Shown: piece by piece, positions 7,331 to 15,713 of the stretch | Layout: each line of letters begins with the position of its first letter | Numbering within the stretch: position 1 is the first letter of the stretch | Assembly: GCA_023453665.1 (NCBI GenBank) | Contig: JAEXTA010000014.1 | Coordinates: 1-21,135 of the forward strand | From: Bacteroidota bacterium | GTDB lineage: Bacteria > Bacteroidota > Ignavibacteria > Ignavibacteriales > Ignavibacteriaceae | Length of the DNA stretch: 21,135 nucleotides | Direction: 5' to 3' | Position numbers and translations under genes: made by a program | The notes under the pieces: generated by a model | Told to the model about the DNA's origin: nothing | Databases searched by the model: none | Seen by the model: the letters and a program-made list of their open reading frames with translations, nothing else

Positions 7331-10300
7331 TTGAATAAACCCGAAGATATAACAACAGATAAGATGAACGACGAAAATACGTCTGAAGTATTTGTTTTCC
7401 CGGCTTCAAACGCACATAAGCAACTATGGTTCCTTCATATGGTTGACCCTGAAAGCCCGGTTTATAATATTCCCTTTTCATTCAGGCTTCGCGGCAAAGT
7501 AAATAAAGATGTACTTGAAAAGAGTATAAATGAAATTGTTCAGAGACATGAAACATTCAGAACAACCTTTGCACTGGAGAATGGTTCTTTACAGCAGTTT
7601 ATAACGTCAAAGTTATTCATCCCATTGGTTACTCACGATCTGAGTAGTAACCCCAATAAAGAAAATGAAGCACAAAGATTAGTCAATGAACATACTGTCA
7701 GCGCTTTTGATCTACATAAAGGTCCATTGATAAAATCAGCACTTATTATTCTTAGTGAAAATGAATCATTATTACTGTTAAATTTTCACCATATAATACT
7801 TGATCATACTTCAGTTTTAATTTTCACAAAAGAATTAACTGTCATCTATGAAGCGTTTTTAGAAAATATAGAACATACGCTTCCCCAGCCCGCTATTCAA
7901 TACGCTGATCTTGTTGTCTGGCAGAATGAAGAAAAACAAATTGAGGAAATCAATTCAAAACTTGAATTCTGGAAAAACCTGCTTGATGGTCAACAGCAGT
8001 TTCTTGCGCTGCCTACAGATAAACAAAGACCGGTGCGCCAGACATACAGAGGTGCTGAAAGAAAAGTAAAATTATCAAAAGAGTTAAGCGATAAAGTAAG
8101 AGAATTCAGCCGGCGTGAAAAGAAATCATTATTTGTTGTATTGTTAACCACATTAAAAATTTTGTACTACAGGTACACAAATAAAACTGATATAACTGTG
8201 GGATGCCCTTTTGCCAACAGGAACCAGCCGGGACTTGAAGAGGTAATGGGTTGTTGTATGAACACCCTTCCCTTGCGAACAACATTTTCAGAAGAAGATA
8301 CATTTCTGCAATTGTTAGATAAAGTGCGTGAAGTTACTCTCGGTGCTCATTCAAACCAGGAAGTTTCTTTCGAACAAATTGTAGAAAATATTCATCCATT
8401 ACGTGACGGAAGTTTTAACCCATTATTCCAGGTAAGTTTTATGTTCCAGGATCCGCCAATGCGGCTTTACCTTAAAGGTTTGGAATGTGAATCCGAGGAA
8501 GTGCACACACACACATCAAAATTTGATAATACACTATGGATGTGGGATGACCCGGAAGGTTTAACCGGATTATTCGAATACAATATTGATCTGTTCGAAA
8601 CAGAAACTATTGACCGGATGTTTGAAAATTTCACAACTCTTCTGAAGAATGTAATTTCAAATCCTATAGCTTCGGTAAATCAGGCTTCAATTCTGTCAGA
8701 CAGTGAAAAAAATATTGTTATCAACAGATGGAATTTAACCGGAAGTAATTATCCGCAAAACCTTTGCATTCATAATCTGATTGAAACCACTGCTAAAAGG
8801 GTTCCAGATAATATTGCAATCGAATTTGATAATAAAAAAATTACATATAAAGAACTGAACGAAAAAGCTAATCAACTTGCTAATTATCTAACTCAAAATG
8901 GAGTTAAAGCTGATTCATTAGTAGGATTGTTTACAGAACGTTCCATTGAAATGGTTGTCGGTTTACTTGGAATTTTAAAAGCCGGCGGGGCTTATGTTCC
9001 AATGGATCCGGCATTTCCTGCTGACAGGCTTGCATATATGCTCGAGGATGCCGGAATAAAAATTCTGATTACTCAACAAAAACTTTCAGGAATGTTTCCT
9101 CATTTCAGTGGGAATGAAATTTGTCTGGACAAAGATTGGGAAAAGATATCCAAACATAACAACTCAAACCCGGTAATTAATTTTAGTTCTCAAAATCTCG
9201 CATATATAATTTATACATCAGGGTCAACAGGCAAACCCAAAGGTGTACAAATTGAACACAGATCAGTTGTAAACTTTTTGTTTTCAATGCTGAACGAGCC
9301 GGGTTTAGCTCAGGAAGATATTCTGCTTTCGGTTACAACTTTATCATTCGATATAGCCGGACTTGAATTATATCTTCCTCTTATTGCGGGTGCAAAAGTG
9401 GTACTTGCTTCAAAAGAAAATTCCGTAGATGGGAACGCATTGTTGAATATTATCCAAACAAAAAAGATTACAATAATGCAGGCAACTCCATCTACCTGGC
9501 GACTAATGTTAGCTGCTGGCTGGAATAAAAAACTGGGAATAAAAATACTCTGCGGCGGAGAAGCTTTACCCGCGGATCTTGCAAGTGAGCTGATAAAGTT
9601 AGAAGGTTCATTATGGAATATGTACGGACCAACTGAGACAACAATTTGGTCTGCTGTTAAAAAAATTGATTCGACAGATAACCAGATTCTGGTTGGTAGG
9701 CCGATTGCGAATACGCAGTTTTATATTCTTGATGTGAACAATTATCCCGTACCTATCGGTGTTGCAGGTGAACTTCATATTGGGGGCGATGGACTTGCAA
9801 GAGGATATTATAACCGCCCTGAACTTACAAACGAAAAGTTTATTCAGAATCCGTTTGATGAAAATAAAAAAACACTTATTTATAAAACGGGTGATTTAGC
9901 CAGATTCCGGAGTGATGGATATATTGAATTTTTGGGAAGACTGGACCACCAGGTAAAAATAAGAGGATTTAGAATTGAACTTGGTGAAATTGAATCTGTA
10001 CTTATAAATCACAACGATATTAAACAAGCTGTTGTTTCTACGTTTCAATCAGTATCAGGTGACGTACGATTAGTATCATATCTGATCACAATGAACGGAA
10101 AAGCACCTTCAGTTAATGAATTAAGAGAACATATCAGAGAATCATTACCTGAATATATGATACCATCGCATTTTGAATTTCTTTCTGAATTTCCATTAAC
10201 ACCAAATGGAAAAATAGACAGAAAAGCTTTGCCTGCACCTGAACTAAATAAGTCTGAAATTTCTACAGGATATCGTCCTCCAAAAGATGAAGTTGAGATC

Positions 10301-11347
10301 CAGTTAACATCTCTTTGGGAAAAAACATTAAACGTAAAACCTGTTGGTATAACCGATAATTTTTTTGAATTGGGTGGACATTCATTATTAGCAGCTCAAT
10401 TGTTTGCTAAAATTGAAAATCTGTTTGGTGTAAATATCCCGCTTGGTGTTTTATTCCAGGCACCAACAATTGAATCGCTCTCAAAAATAATTAAGCAAAA
10501 AGATAGAAAACCAGTCTGGTCATCTTTAGTCCCGATAAAAACAACCGGTTCAAAACCACCTCTGTTTTTAATTCACGGCGCTGAGGGGAATGTTCTTCTT
10601 TACCGTGAGTTAGCAGAACATCTCGGGCCGGATCAGCCGGTCTATGGACTTCAATCAAAAGGGCTGGATGGCAGCTACGATATGCACACAACTTTTGAAG
10701 CAATGGCAAAAGATTATATATCTGAAATTTATTCTCTCCAGCCGGAGGGTCCATATTATCTTGCAGGTTATTGTCTTGGCGGTGCGATCGCTTATGAAAT
10801 GGCTCAACAATTAAATAAAGACGGAAAAAAAGTTGCTTACCTCGGTATGCTTGAAACTTACAATATCAAGGCGAATTGTAACCGAATTCCTGTTTATAAA
10901 AGATATTACAGCAGATTTCAAAATCTTGTATTTCATATACAAAATACCTATTCAATAAAATCAACGGACAGAAAAAAATTCCTTACTGAAAAGCTTAGTA
11001 TTGAATGGAGCCGGGCTAAAATCAAATGGACTATTATAAAAAACAGAATTGCCCAGAAATTCAATCCTGAAAAAGGTTTAAAATTTCACCATCTGCAGAT
11101 TGATTTAGTAAATGACAAAGCTCAGGCTGAGTATGAACCCAAAACTTATTCCGGAAAAATCAACCTGTATAAACCTAAAAAAGATTTTGTCGGGTATACA
11201 GATGAAAAATTCGGGTGGGGTAATCTTGCAACTAATGGTATTGATACAGTTGTTCTGCCGATTTATCCGCGTGGTATGCTCATCGAACCATATGTAAAAA
11301 TTCTGGCTGAACAAATAAAAAAGGATCTTGCGAAAACAAACACTTGA
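7331..11347 (+). CDS. Nonribosomal peptide synthetase, C-A-T-TE, predicted glycine-activating
   Basis: 1338 aa. C domain about 20-455: HHIILDH with H153, H154 and D158; the usual Gly after Asp is His159. A domain about 477-965: YTSGSTGKPKG, YGPTETT and NGKIDRKAL are intact. Specificity residues read D674, I675, L678, Q717, L740, G742, M764, I772, W773 and K961. This string is close to glycine codes of the DILQLGLIW type recalled from the literature. T domain about 980-1050: Ser1018 in LGGHSL. TE about 1075-1335: alpha/beta hydrolase fold, but with Cys1148 (GYCLGG) for the nucleophilic Ser, Glu1175 for the Asp and Pro1313 where the His is expected. The gene begins 49 nt after the PKS with a TTG start. 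It probably amidates the PKS chain to glycine; whether its TE releases the product is doubtful. Confidence 0.93.
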   Translation: MNKPEDITTDKMNDENTSEVFVFPASNAHKQLWFLHMVDPESPVYNIPFSFRLRGKVNKDVLEKSINEIVQRHETFRTTFALENGSLQQFITSKLFIPLVTHDLSSNPNKENEAQRLVNEHTVSAFDLHKGPLIKSALIILSENESLLLLNFHHIILDHTSVLIFTKELTVIYEAFLENIEHTLPQPAIQYADLVVWQNEEKQIEEINSKLEFWKNLLDGQQQFLALPTDKQRPVRQTYRGAERKVKLSKELSDKVREFSRREKKSLFVVLLTTLKILYYRYTNKTDITVGCPFANRNQPGLEEVMGCCMNTLPLRTTFSEEDTFLQLLDKVREVTLGAHSNQEVSFEQIVENIHPLRDGSFNPLFQVSFMFQDPPMRLYLKGLECESEEVHTHTSKFDNTLWMWDDPEGLTGLFEYNIDLFETETIDRMFENFTTLLKNVISNPIASVNQASILSDSEKNIVINRWNLTGSNYPQNLCIHNLIETTAKRVPDNIAIEFDNKKITYKELNEKANQLANYLTQNGVKADSLVGLFTERSIEMVVGLLGILKAGGAYVPMDPAFPADRLAYMLEDAGIKILITQQKLSGMFPHFSGNEICLDKDWEKISKHNNSNPVINFSSQNLAYIIYTSGSTGKPKGVQIEHRSVVNFLFSMLNEPGLAQEDILLSVTTLSFDIAGLELYLPLIAGAKVVLASKENSVDGNALLNIIQTKKITIMQATPSTWRLMLAAGWNKKLGIKILCGGEALPADLASELIKLEGSLWNMYGPTETTIWSAVKKIDSTDNQILVGRPIANTQFYILDVNNYPVPIGVAGELHIGGDGLARGYYNRPELTNEKFIQNPFDENKKTLIYKTGDLARFRSDGYIEFLGRLDHQVKIRGFRIELGEIESVLINHNDIKQAVVSTFQSVSGDVRLVSYLITMNGKAPSVNELREHIRESLPEYMIPSHFEFLSEFPLTPNGKIDRKALPAPELNKSEISTGYRPPKDEVEIQLTSLWEKTLNVKPVGITDNFFELGGHSLLAAQLFAKIENLFGVNIPLGVLFQAPTIESLSKIIKQKDRKPVWSSLVPIKTTGSKPPLFLIHGAEGNVLLYRELAEHLGPDQPVYGLQSKGLDGSYDMHTTFEAMAKDYISEIYSLQPEGPYYLAGYCLGGAIAYEMAQQLNKDGKKVAYLGMLETYNIKANCNRIPVYKRYYSRFQNLVFHIQNTYSIKSTDRKKFLTEKLSIEWSRAKIKWTIIKNRIAQKFNPEKGLKFHHLQIDLVNDKAQAEYEPKTYSGKINLYKPKKDFVGYTDEKFGWGNLATNGIDTVVLPIYPRGMLIEPYVKILAEQIKKDLAKTNT

Positions 11348-11560
11348 ATAGAATTCCTTTTTTAATTTTATAAGATATTTCAGCCGGCACATCATGTAAT
11401 TATTCTAAATTTGATTAATTTTAATTATGTAATAGTAAACTTCTGAATTGATGCGTTAACCTGCGTACAGGCTGAAATACTGAAGCTAATTTTTAGATAT
11501 ATAATTATTCAATAACAGACATAACAAAATTATTTTTGAGGGGTTTTGAATTGGAGACAC
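11348..11560. other. Intergenic region, possible promoter for carbamoyltransferase
   Basis: This 213-nt AT-rich gap separates the NRPS from the next + strand gene and breaks the tight spacing of the preceding operon. TATTTTTG at 11531-11538 fits the TAnnTTTG -7 consensus of Bacteroidota promoters, but no convincing upstream TTG element is seen at the right distance. An inverted repeat is listed separately. No hairpin with a clear T-run follows the NRPS stop. I see no open reading frame of note here. Confidence 0.3.
11376..11479. repeat. Widely spaced 10-bp inverted repeat
   Basis: TATTTCAGCC at 11376-11385 is the exact reverse complement of GGCTGAAATA at 11470-11479, separated by 84 nt of very AT-rich DNA. 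It could be a pair of half-sites for a regulator or the foot of a long RNA fold in the NRPS-carbamoyltransferase gap. A chance match is also possible in a region of this base composition. Confidence 0.3.
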
Positions 11561-13267
11561 ATGAAAATATTATCAATTCATGACGGGCATAATGCCGCTG
11601 CTTGTCTGTTAGTTGATGGTAAAATAAAATTTGCGATTGAAGAAGAAAGATTAACGAGGATCAAAAATCATTCAGCCTTCCCTTCTGAGTCCATTAAATT
11701 TTTGCTTAATTATTGCAGCCTTCAACCAAAGGATATCGACTCATTTGTATTTAGCAGCAATCATATTCCCAGATACAAAAACCGTGAAGAGCTTTTAGAA
11801 GAATATAAAGACTCATCCTCTGTCTGTACTCTCATTAAAAGAAATTTAAAGCGTAAACCGATTTATGATTTAGCCGTCAGAAGACGCACCAAGGAGAGAA
11901 TCAGATTTGCAATTAATGCAGGGTTTACCCCAAACCAGATTAAATTTGTATTCCATCATTTGTCACATGCTTCAGCAGCGTATTATGCATGTCCCTGGTT
12001 TAATAGTGACAAAGTACTTGTTCTGACAAATGACGGCGGTGGAGATGGTTTATGTGCAACTGTATCAATTGGCGAAAATGGTAATTTAAAAAAGCTCGCA
12101 AGCGTTCCTGTAAGTGAATCATTAGGTTACTTCTATTCGATGATCACTTTTTTGTTGGGCATGGTTCCTGAAGAACATGAGTATAAAGTTATGGGACTGG
12201 CTCCTTACTCACATTCATCTAAGTACAATAACTTACTAGAAAAATTTAAATCCATGTTCAAATTCTCTGATGTGGATAAAGGTATTACATGGCAGAGAGC
12301 AAATGGCTGTCCCAATACACAATACAGTCTTCGATTTATTAAAAAAATTATTGAGTATGAAAGATTTGATCATATTGCCGGTGCTGCACAGGAACTGCTT
12401 GAGTTTTTTCTTACAGAGTGGGTTAGAAACTGCATCAAAGCAACAGGAATAAAAAAAGTTGCATTAAGCGGTGGAATTTTTCTTAATGTAAAAGCCAATA
12501 AAAGAATACTTGAACTTCCTGAAATTGAAGAACTTTTCATTTATCCTTCCTGCGGTGATCCTACAAACAGTATGGGTGCCGCATATCTGACTTATTTTCA
12601 ATCTTGTACTGCAAGCGGGATCAGTCCTGAAATTGAACCTCTCAAAGATATTTATTTCGGTCCTGAGTATAACGATGATCACATTCAAAAAATATTAATC
12701 AATTCCGGATTTAAATATTCATTAAGTAATGATATTGAAAAAGAAGCAGCTTCACTTCTGAACAAATATGAAATTGTTGCAAGGTTTAAAGGAAGAATGG
12801 AATTTGGTGCCAGGGCTCTCGGCAACAGGTCAATATTAGCTCATCCATCCGATAAGAATGGAATAAAAACAATTAATGAAATGATTAAGAACAGGGATTT
12901 CTGGATGCCGTTTGCACCTTCAATTCTCGCTGATAAAAAAGACGAATACGTTGTTAATCCAAAAAAAATGGATTATCCGTACATGATAATGAGCTTTGAT
13001 ACCAAAATTGACCATGATAAAATTTATGCCGCGAGCCACCCTTACGATAAGACTGTAAGGCCTCAGGTTGTTTATGAAGAATCGAACAAAGACTATTACA
13101 AGCTAATAAAATATTTTGAAGAGCTGAGCGGAATCGGGGCAGTATTAAATACATCATTTAACCTGCACGGTTATCCTATAGTCTGTTCTCCTGAAGATGC
13201 TTTACATGTCTTCAAGGAATCTGGATTAAAGTATCTTGCACTCGGTAACTACATGGTATCAAAATAA
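11561..13267 (+). CDS. O-carbamoyltransferase (NodU/CmcH/TobZ family)
   Basis: 568 aa, a normal family length. These enzymes make carbamoyl-adenylate from carbamoyl phosphate and ATP in an N-terminal Kae1-like domain and transfer the carbamoyl group to a hydroxyl of a natural product. The N-terminus (MKILSIHDGHNAA, EEERLTRIKNH) is typical. The metal/nucleotide region shows H132, H133 and H136 (HHLSHA) and a later NDGGGDG. The C-terminal domain has GRMEFGARALGNRS near 412-425 and LNTSFNLHGYP. The ATG at 11561 was chosen because family members begin at this Met and GGAG lies 4 nt upstream; an in-frame TTG at 11546 would add five atypical residues and has only a 2-nt gap to its purine run. It lies downstream of the PKS/NRPS, so a tailoring role on a hydroxyl of that product or of a sugar is likely. 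Confidence 0.92.
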   Translation: MKILSIHDGHNAAACLLVDGKIKFAIEEERLTRIKNHSAFPSESIKFLLNYCSLQPKDIDSFVFSSNHIPRYKNREELLEEYKDSSSVCTLIKRNLKRKPIYDLAVRRRTKERIRFAINAGFTPNQIKFVFHHLSHASAAYYACPWFNSDKVLVLTNDGGGDGLCATVSIGENGNLKKLASVPVSESLGYFYSMITFLLGMVPEEHEYKVMGLAPYSHSSKYNNLLEKFKSMFKFSDVDKGITWQRANGCPNTQYSLRFIKKIIEYERFDHIAGAAQELLEFFLTEWVRNCIKATGIKKVALSGGIFLNVKANKRILELPEIEELFIYPSCGDPTNSMGAAYLTYFQSCTASGISPEIEPLKDIYFGPEYNDDHIQKILINSGFKYSLSNDIEKEAASLLNKYEIVARFKGRMEFGARALGNRSILAHPSDKNGIKTINEMIKNRDFWMPFAPSILADKKDEYVVNPKKMDYPYMIMSFDTKIDHDKIYAASHPYDKTVRPQVVYEESNKDYYKLIKYFEELSGIGAVLNTSFNLHGYPIVCSPEDALHVFKESGLKYLALGNYMVSK

Positions 13268-13461
13268 GTTTTTCTTTTTCAGAGTAGAGCTTATTTCATT
13301 ATATTTATTTTACAAGTGGGGAATCAATGGGTATACTGGCAATAATTCAATTGGGTCAGCATCCATTTCTTAAGTGTTAGCAGTTTGCAGATATGAACAA
13401 AAAATAATTTTCTTTCAAACTGCATTTAATAACTAATTTATATTCTATAGCGAAATAACTT
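13268..13461. other. Intergenic region between carbamoyltransferase and deacetylase
   Basis: This 194-nt gap is AT-rich. It holds an 8-bp inverted repeat (GCAGTTTG at 13380-13387 with CAAACTGC at 13426-13433) and a possible 17-codon reading frame (13327-13380) with a purine-rich run before its ATG. Neither is strong enough to call a gene or regulator. No recognisable ribosome binding site precedes the deacetylase ATG. Confidence 0.3.
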
Positions 13462-14400
13462 ATGAATAACACTTCATCAAGATCTATTGCGAAAAAGATA
13501 TATTACATTTTACGTCCATTAATACCGCGATCAATGCAGCTTTCAATGCGCCGCCGATTTATAAAAACTCAGATTGAAAAATACAAAGATGTATGGCCTA
13601 TTCTCGAAAAAGCGGCAACACCACCTAAAAACTGGAAAGGCTGGCCGGAAAATAAAAAGTTTGCATTAGTATTAACTCACGATGTTGAACTACAGGGAGG
13701 CCATGATAAATGTCCTCAATTGATGAAACTTGAAATGGATTTAGGTTTCCGGTCATGTTTTTATATTGTGCCTGAAAGATATAACGTTGATCCCAGATTG
13801 CGCGCTATGTTAGTTGAAAATGGTTTTGAAGTAGGTTTGCATGGTTTAAACCACGATGGAAAACTATACGAATCCAAAGAAACATTTTTGTACAGAGCCG
13901 GAAGAATTAATGAATATATGAAAGAATGGAATGCTGTTGGATTCAGATCGCCTGCTATGCATCACAATCTTGAATGGATACATAATTTAAACATTGAGCA
14001 TGATGCATCAACATTTGACACAGACCCATTTGAGCCTCAGCCAGACGGCGCAGAAACAATCTTTCCGTTTTGGGTTAAAGGTACAGGAAATTTTAAAGGA
14101 TATGTAGAACTGCCGTATACTCTTCCACAAGATTTTGCACTTTATATTATTATGCAGGAAAAAGATAACAGCCTTTGGAAAAATAAAGTTGACTGGATCG
14201 TTTCAAAAGGCGGAATGGTTTTGTTAGATGTTCATCCTGATTATATAAATTTTGATAAGCGACCAAATGGTCCGGAGGAATTCCCACTCGAGTTTTATTC
14301 AGGTCTGCTGGAGTACATAAAATCTAAATATGAAGGTCAATACTGGCATGTACTTCCACAAGAAATGGCAAAGTTCTGGCGGGAAAATTATAAAGAATAA
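13462..14400 (+). CDS. Polysaccharide deacetylase-like protein (NodB/CE4 fold)
   Basis: 312 aa. The N-terminal 60 residues are basic and lack a clear signal peptide, suggesting a cytoplasmic enzyme. The NodB-type core begins at residue 67 with LTHDVE (H73, D74), where CE4 enzymes usually have TFDDG. H127 and H131 (LHGLNHDG) match the metal-binding HSxxH motif, FRSPAMHHN matches the RxxPY-type motif, and LLDVHPDY matches the C-terminal Leu/His motif. CE4 proteins remove N- or O-acyl groups from sugars or related amides, using a divalent metal. One of the two usual aspartates in motif 1 is replaced, so activity is probable but not certain. It is the last + strand gene before the hairpin; linkage to the PKS/NRPS pathway rests on position only, and it could serve cell-surface glycan synthesis. 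Confidence 0.8.
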   Translation: MNNTSSRSIAKKIYYILRPLIPRSMQLSMRRRFIKTQIEKYKDVWPILEKAATPPKNWKGWPENKKFALVLTHDVELQGGHDKCPQLMKLEMDLGFRSCFYIVPERYNVDPRLRAMLVENGFEVGLHGLNHDGKLYESKETFLYRAGRINEYMKEWNAVGFRSPAMHHNLEWIHNLNIEHDASTFDTDPFEPQPDGAETIFPFWVKGTGNFKGYVELPYTLPQDFALYIIMQEKDNSLWKNKVDWIVSKGGMVLLDVHPDYINFDKRPNGPEEFPLEFYSGLLEYIKSKYEGQYWHVLPQEMAKFWRENYKE

Positions 14401-14426
14401 ATTGATTTTTTGTTTCGAATAAAATT

Positions 14427-14454
14427 ACAAACGCAGCTTAAGAGCTGCGTTTGT
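14427..14454. terminator. Bidirectional hairpin terminator between convergent genes
   Basis: ACAAACGCAGCT and AGCTGCGTTTGT form a perfect 12-bp stem around a 4-nt TAAG loop. It lies between the deacetylase stop (14400) and the stop of the opposing response regulator (14480). Read on the minus strand the stem is followed by a T-rich run (AATTTTATTC); on the plus strand the following T content is low. It is well placed to end both operons. Confidence 0.8.
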
Positions 14455-14479
14455 ATCATCTTACCTGTTTTGAATTCTT

Positions 14480-15643
14480 TTATCTCTTAAAAAACTGATC
14501 CGTGACTTTATCCCAATCACCATCATCAAAACCTTCAAGCACACCGATGTAAAGATCATCAGTATGTTTTTCAGGGTATTCTACATTTTTTTGTTTTAGA
14601 ATTTTTGATACCTGTGTTCTGAATGATTCAATATCTTCCTGGAAAAATGTAACTGCGGCTTTACCGATTTTTAGATTTGGTAATTCTGAGTCCACATTCT
14701 CTGCATCAATAACACAGAACCAGTTTCGCTCGTAAGGTGTAACATCGAGTGATTCGAGATCTTCTTTAAGAAGTAAATTAACACTTGATACCTGTCCGCT
14801 GACAGGAGAAGTGAATGTTATAGATTTATTGTTCTGTTTAACTGTAAATAGAGGCTGACCGGTTTTTACAGTCATTCCAAGATTAGGAAGTTCTACATCG
14901 TCAATTTTTCCTATTAGTTTTTTTGCAAAATCATCTATACCTACTTTAGCCGAACCATCCTGTTCCATACTTATCCAGCAATGATTTTGTGAAATAAAAA
15001 CCCCGCCTGGTATTGCGAACTCAGCTTTGTGGAAATATTCTGCTTCAGGTAAATGTGAAATATGTACTTTGGGTTTTAACAATTTCTGTATTCTGTCCTG
15101 TCGTTTGATAAGTGTCTTCTTTACAAAATCGAGAAGTTCGTCTTCAGTAAATGGTTTTTGCACATAATCCATTGCACCGTATTTCATACACTCAACTGCT
15201 GTTTCAACAGATGCATAACCGGTGATGATTATCACATCAATATCCGGTCTTAAATGTTTTACTGATTTTGTTACATCAACACCGCTCATTTCAGGCATTT
15301 TCAAATCTGTAAAAACGAAATCATAATGATGTTTCTGAATGAGTCCGAGTGCTTCCTGTCCTGTTTCCACTGTATCGACAGAATAACCATCGAGTACAAG
15401 AATTTTTCTGAAACTGCCGAGAATTACTTCTTCGTCATCAACACAAAGAATGCGGGCTTTGGGATTTTCAACTTCCGCACGTTTAAGTGTTTTTGCTTCT
15501 TTACTGAAATCGAGTTTTAAACTATCCTGTAAAACTGTCTCTCTTTCCAGTTTAAGTTTTTTCTCCTGCATTTTTCTGCCGACCATTCTAATAAGAATGT
15601 CTGCAATTACAAATATTACTATTGCGAGTATAAAGAGTGCCAT
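14480..15643 (-). CDS. Membrane-anchored response regulator with GcvH-like (lipoyl-type) domain
   Basis: 387 aa. Residues 2-19 form one hydrophobic segment (ALFILAIVIFVIADILI), followed by a basic charged linker to about 62. A receiver domain spans about 63-185: acidic pair D69/D70, phospho-acceptor D113 (FTDLKMP) and K163 (KPF). Residues about 205-315 resemble glycine-cleavage H protein in order: NHCW (H221, W223), AKVGIDDFAKKLIG, DVELPNLG, then FTVKQNNK with K273 at the lipoyl-lysine position, and TSPVSGQVSSVN. There is no DNA-binding domain. It is the last gene of the minus-strand operon, 70 nt after the second regulator, with its own AAGGAG site. It presumably receives phosphate from the upstream kinase and acts at the inner face of the membrane; its effector role is unknown. 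Lipoylation is inferred, not shown. Confidence 0.85.
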   Translation of the reverse strand: MALFILAIVIFVIADILIRMVGRKMQEKKLKLERETVLQDSLKLDFSKEAKTLKRAEVENPKARILCVDDEEVILGSFRKILVLDGYSVDTVETGQEALGLIQKHHYDFVFTDLKMPEMSGVDVTKSVKHLRPDIDVIIITGYASVETAVECMKYGAMDYVQKPFTEDELLDFVKKTLIKRQDRIQKLLKPKVHISHLPEAEYFHKAEFAIPGGVFISQNHCWISMEQDGSAKVGIDDFAKKLIGKIDDVELPNLGMTVKTGQPLFTVKQNNKSITFTSPVSGQVSSVNLLLKEDLESLDVTPYERNWFCVIDAENVDSELPNLKIGKAAVTFFQEDIESFRTQVSKILKQKNVEYPEKHTDDLYIGVLEGFDDGDWDKVTDQFFKR

Positions 15644-15651
15644 TATTTGTT

Positions 15652-15657
15652 CTCCTT
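15652..15657 (-). promoter_or_regulatory. Ribosome binding site for the anchored response regulator
   Basis: AAGGAG on the minus strand lies 8 nt before the ATG at 15643, inside the 70-nt gap between the two response regulators. It supports this start and hence the inclusion of the N-terminal membrane segment. Confidence 0.75.
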
Positions 15658-15713
15658 GAAATAAATTTCTTTTTTCACTATAAGCTTAAGCCTGCTATTT
15701 ACAATCATTTCAT

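Noticed and set aside
8502..8515. Short CA dinucleotide run inside the NRPS
   Set aside because: It encodes part of the condensation domain in frame (HTHT) and is too short to be a meaningful microsatellite.
1699..11347. Trans-AT or iterative fungal-type architecture
   Set aside because: An integrated AT with intact GHSMGE and Ser631 is present, and the ACP lies at the C-terminus, so it is a cis-AT bacterial module; iterative use cannot be excluded but nothing in the sequence shows it.
11546..11561. Upstream TTG start for the carbamoyltransferase
   Set aside because: It would add five residues before the family-typical MKIL start, and its purine run is only 2 nt away, too close for a normal ribosome binding site.
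13327..13380. Possible 17-residue peptide gene (MGILAIIQLGQHPFLKC) with GGGG 6 nt before its ATG
   Set aside because: Too short to judge by composition, no recognisable peptide motif, and no partner gene; likely chance in an intergenic gap.
13380..13433. 8-bp inverted repeat before the deacetylase gene
   Set aside because: Stem is short, the loop is 38 nt, and no T-run follows; not convincing as a terminator or operator on its own.
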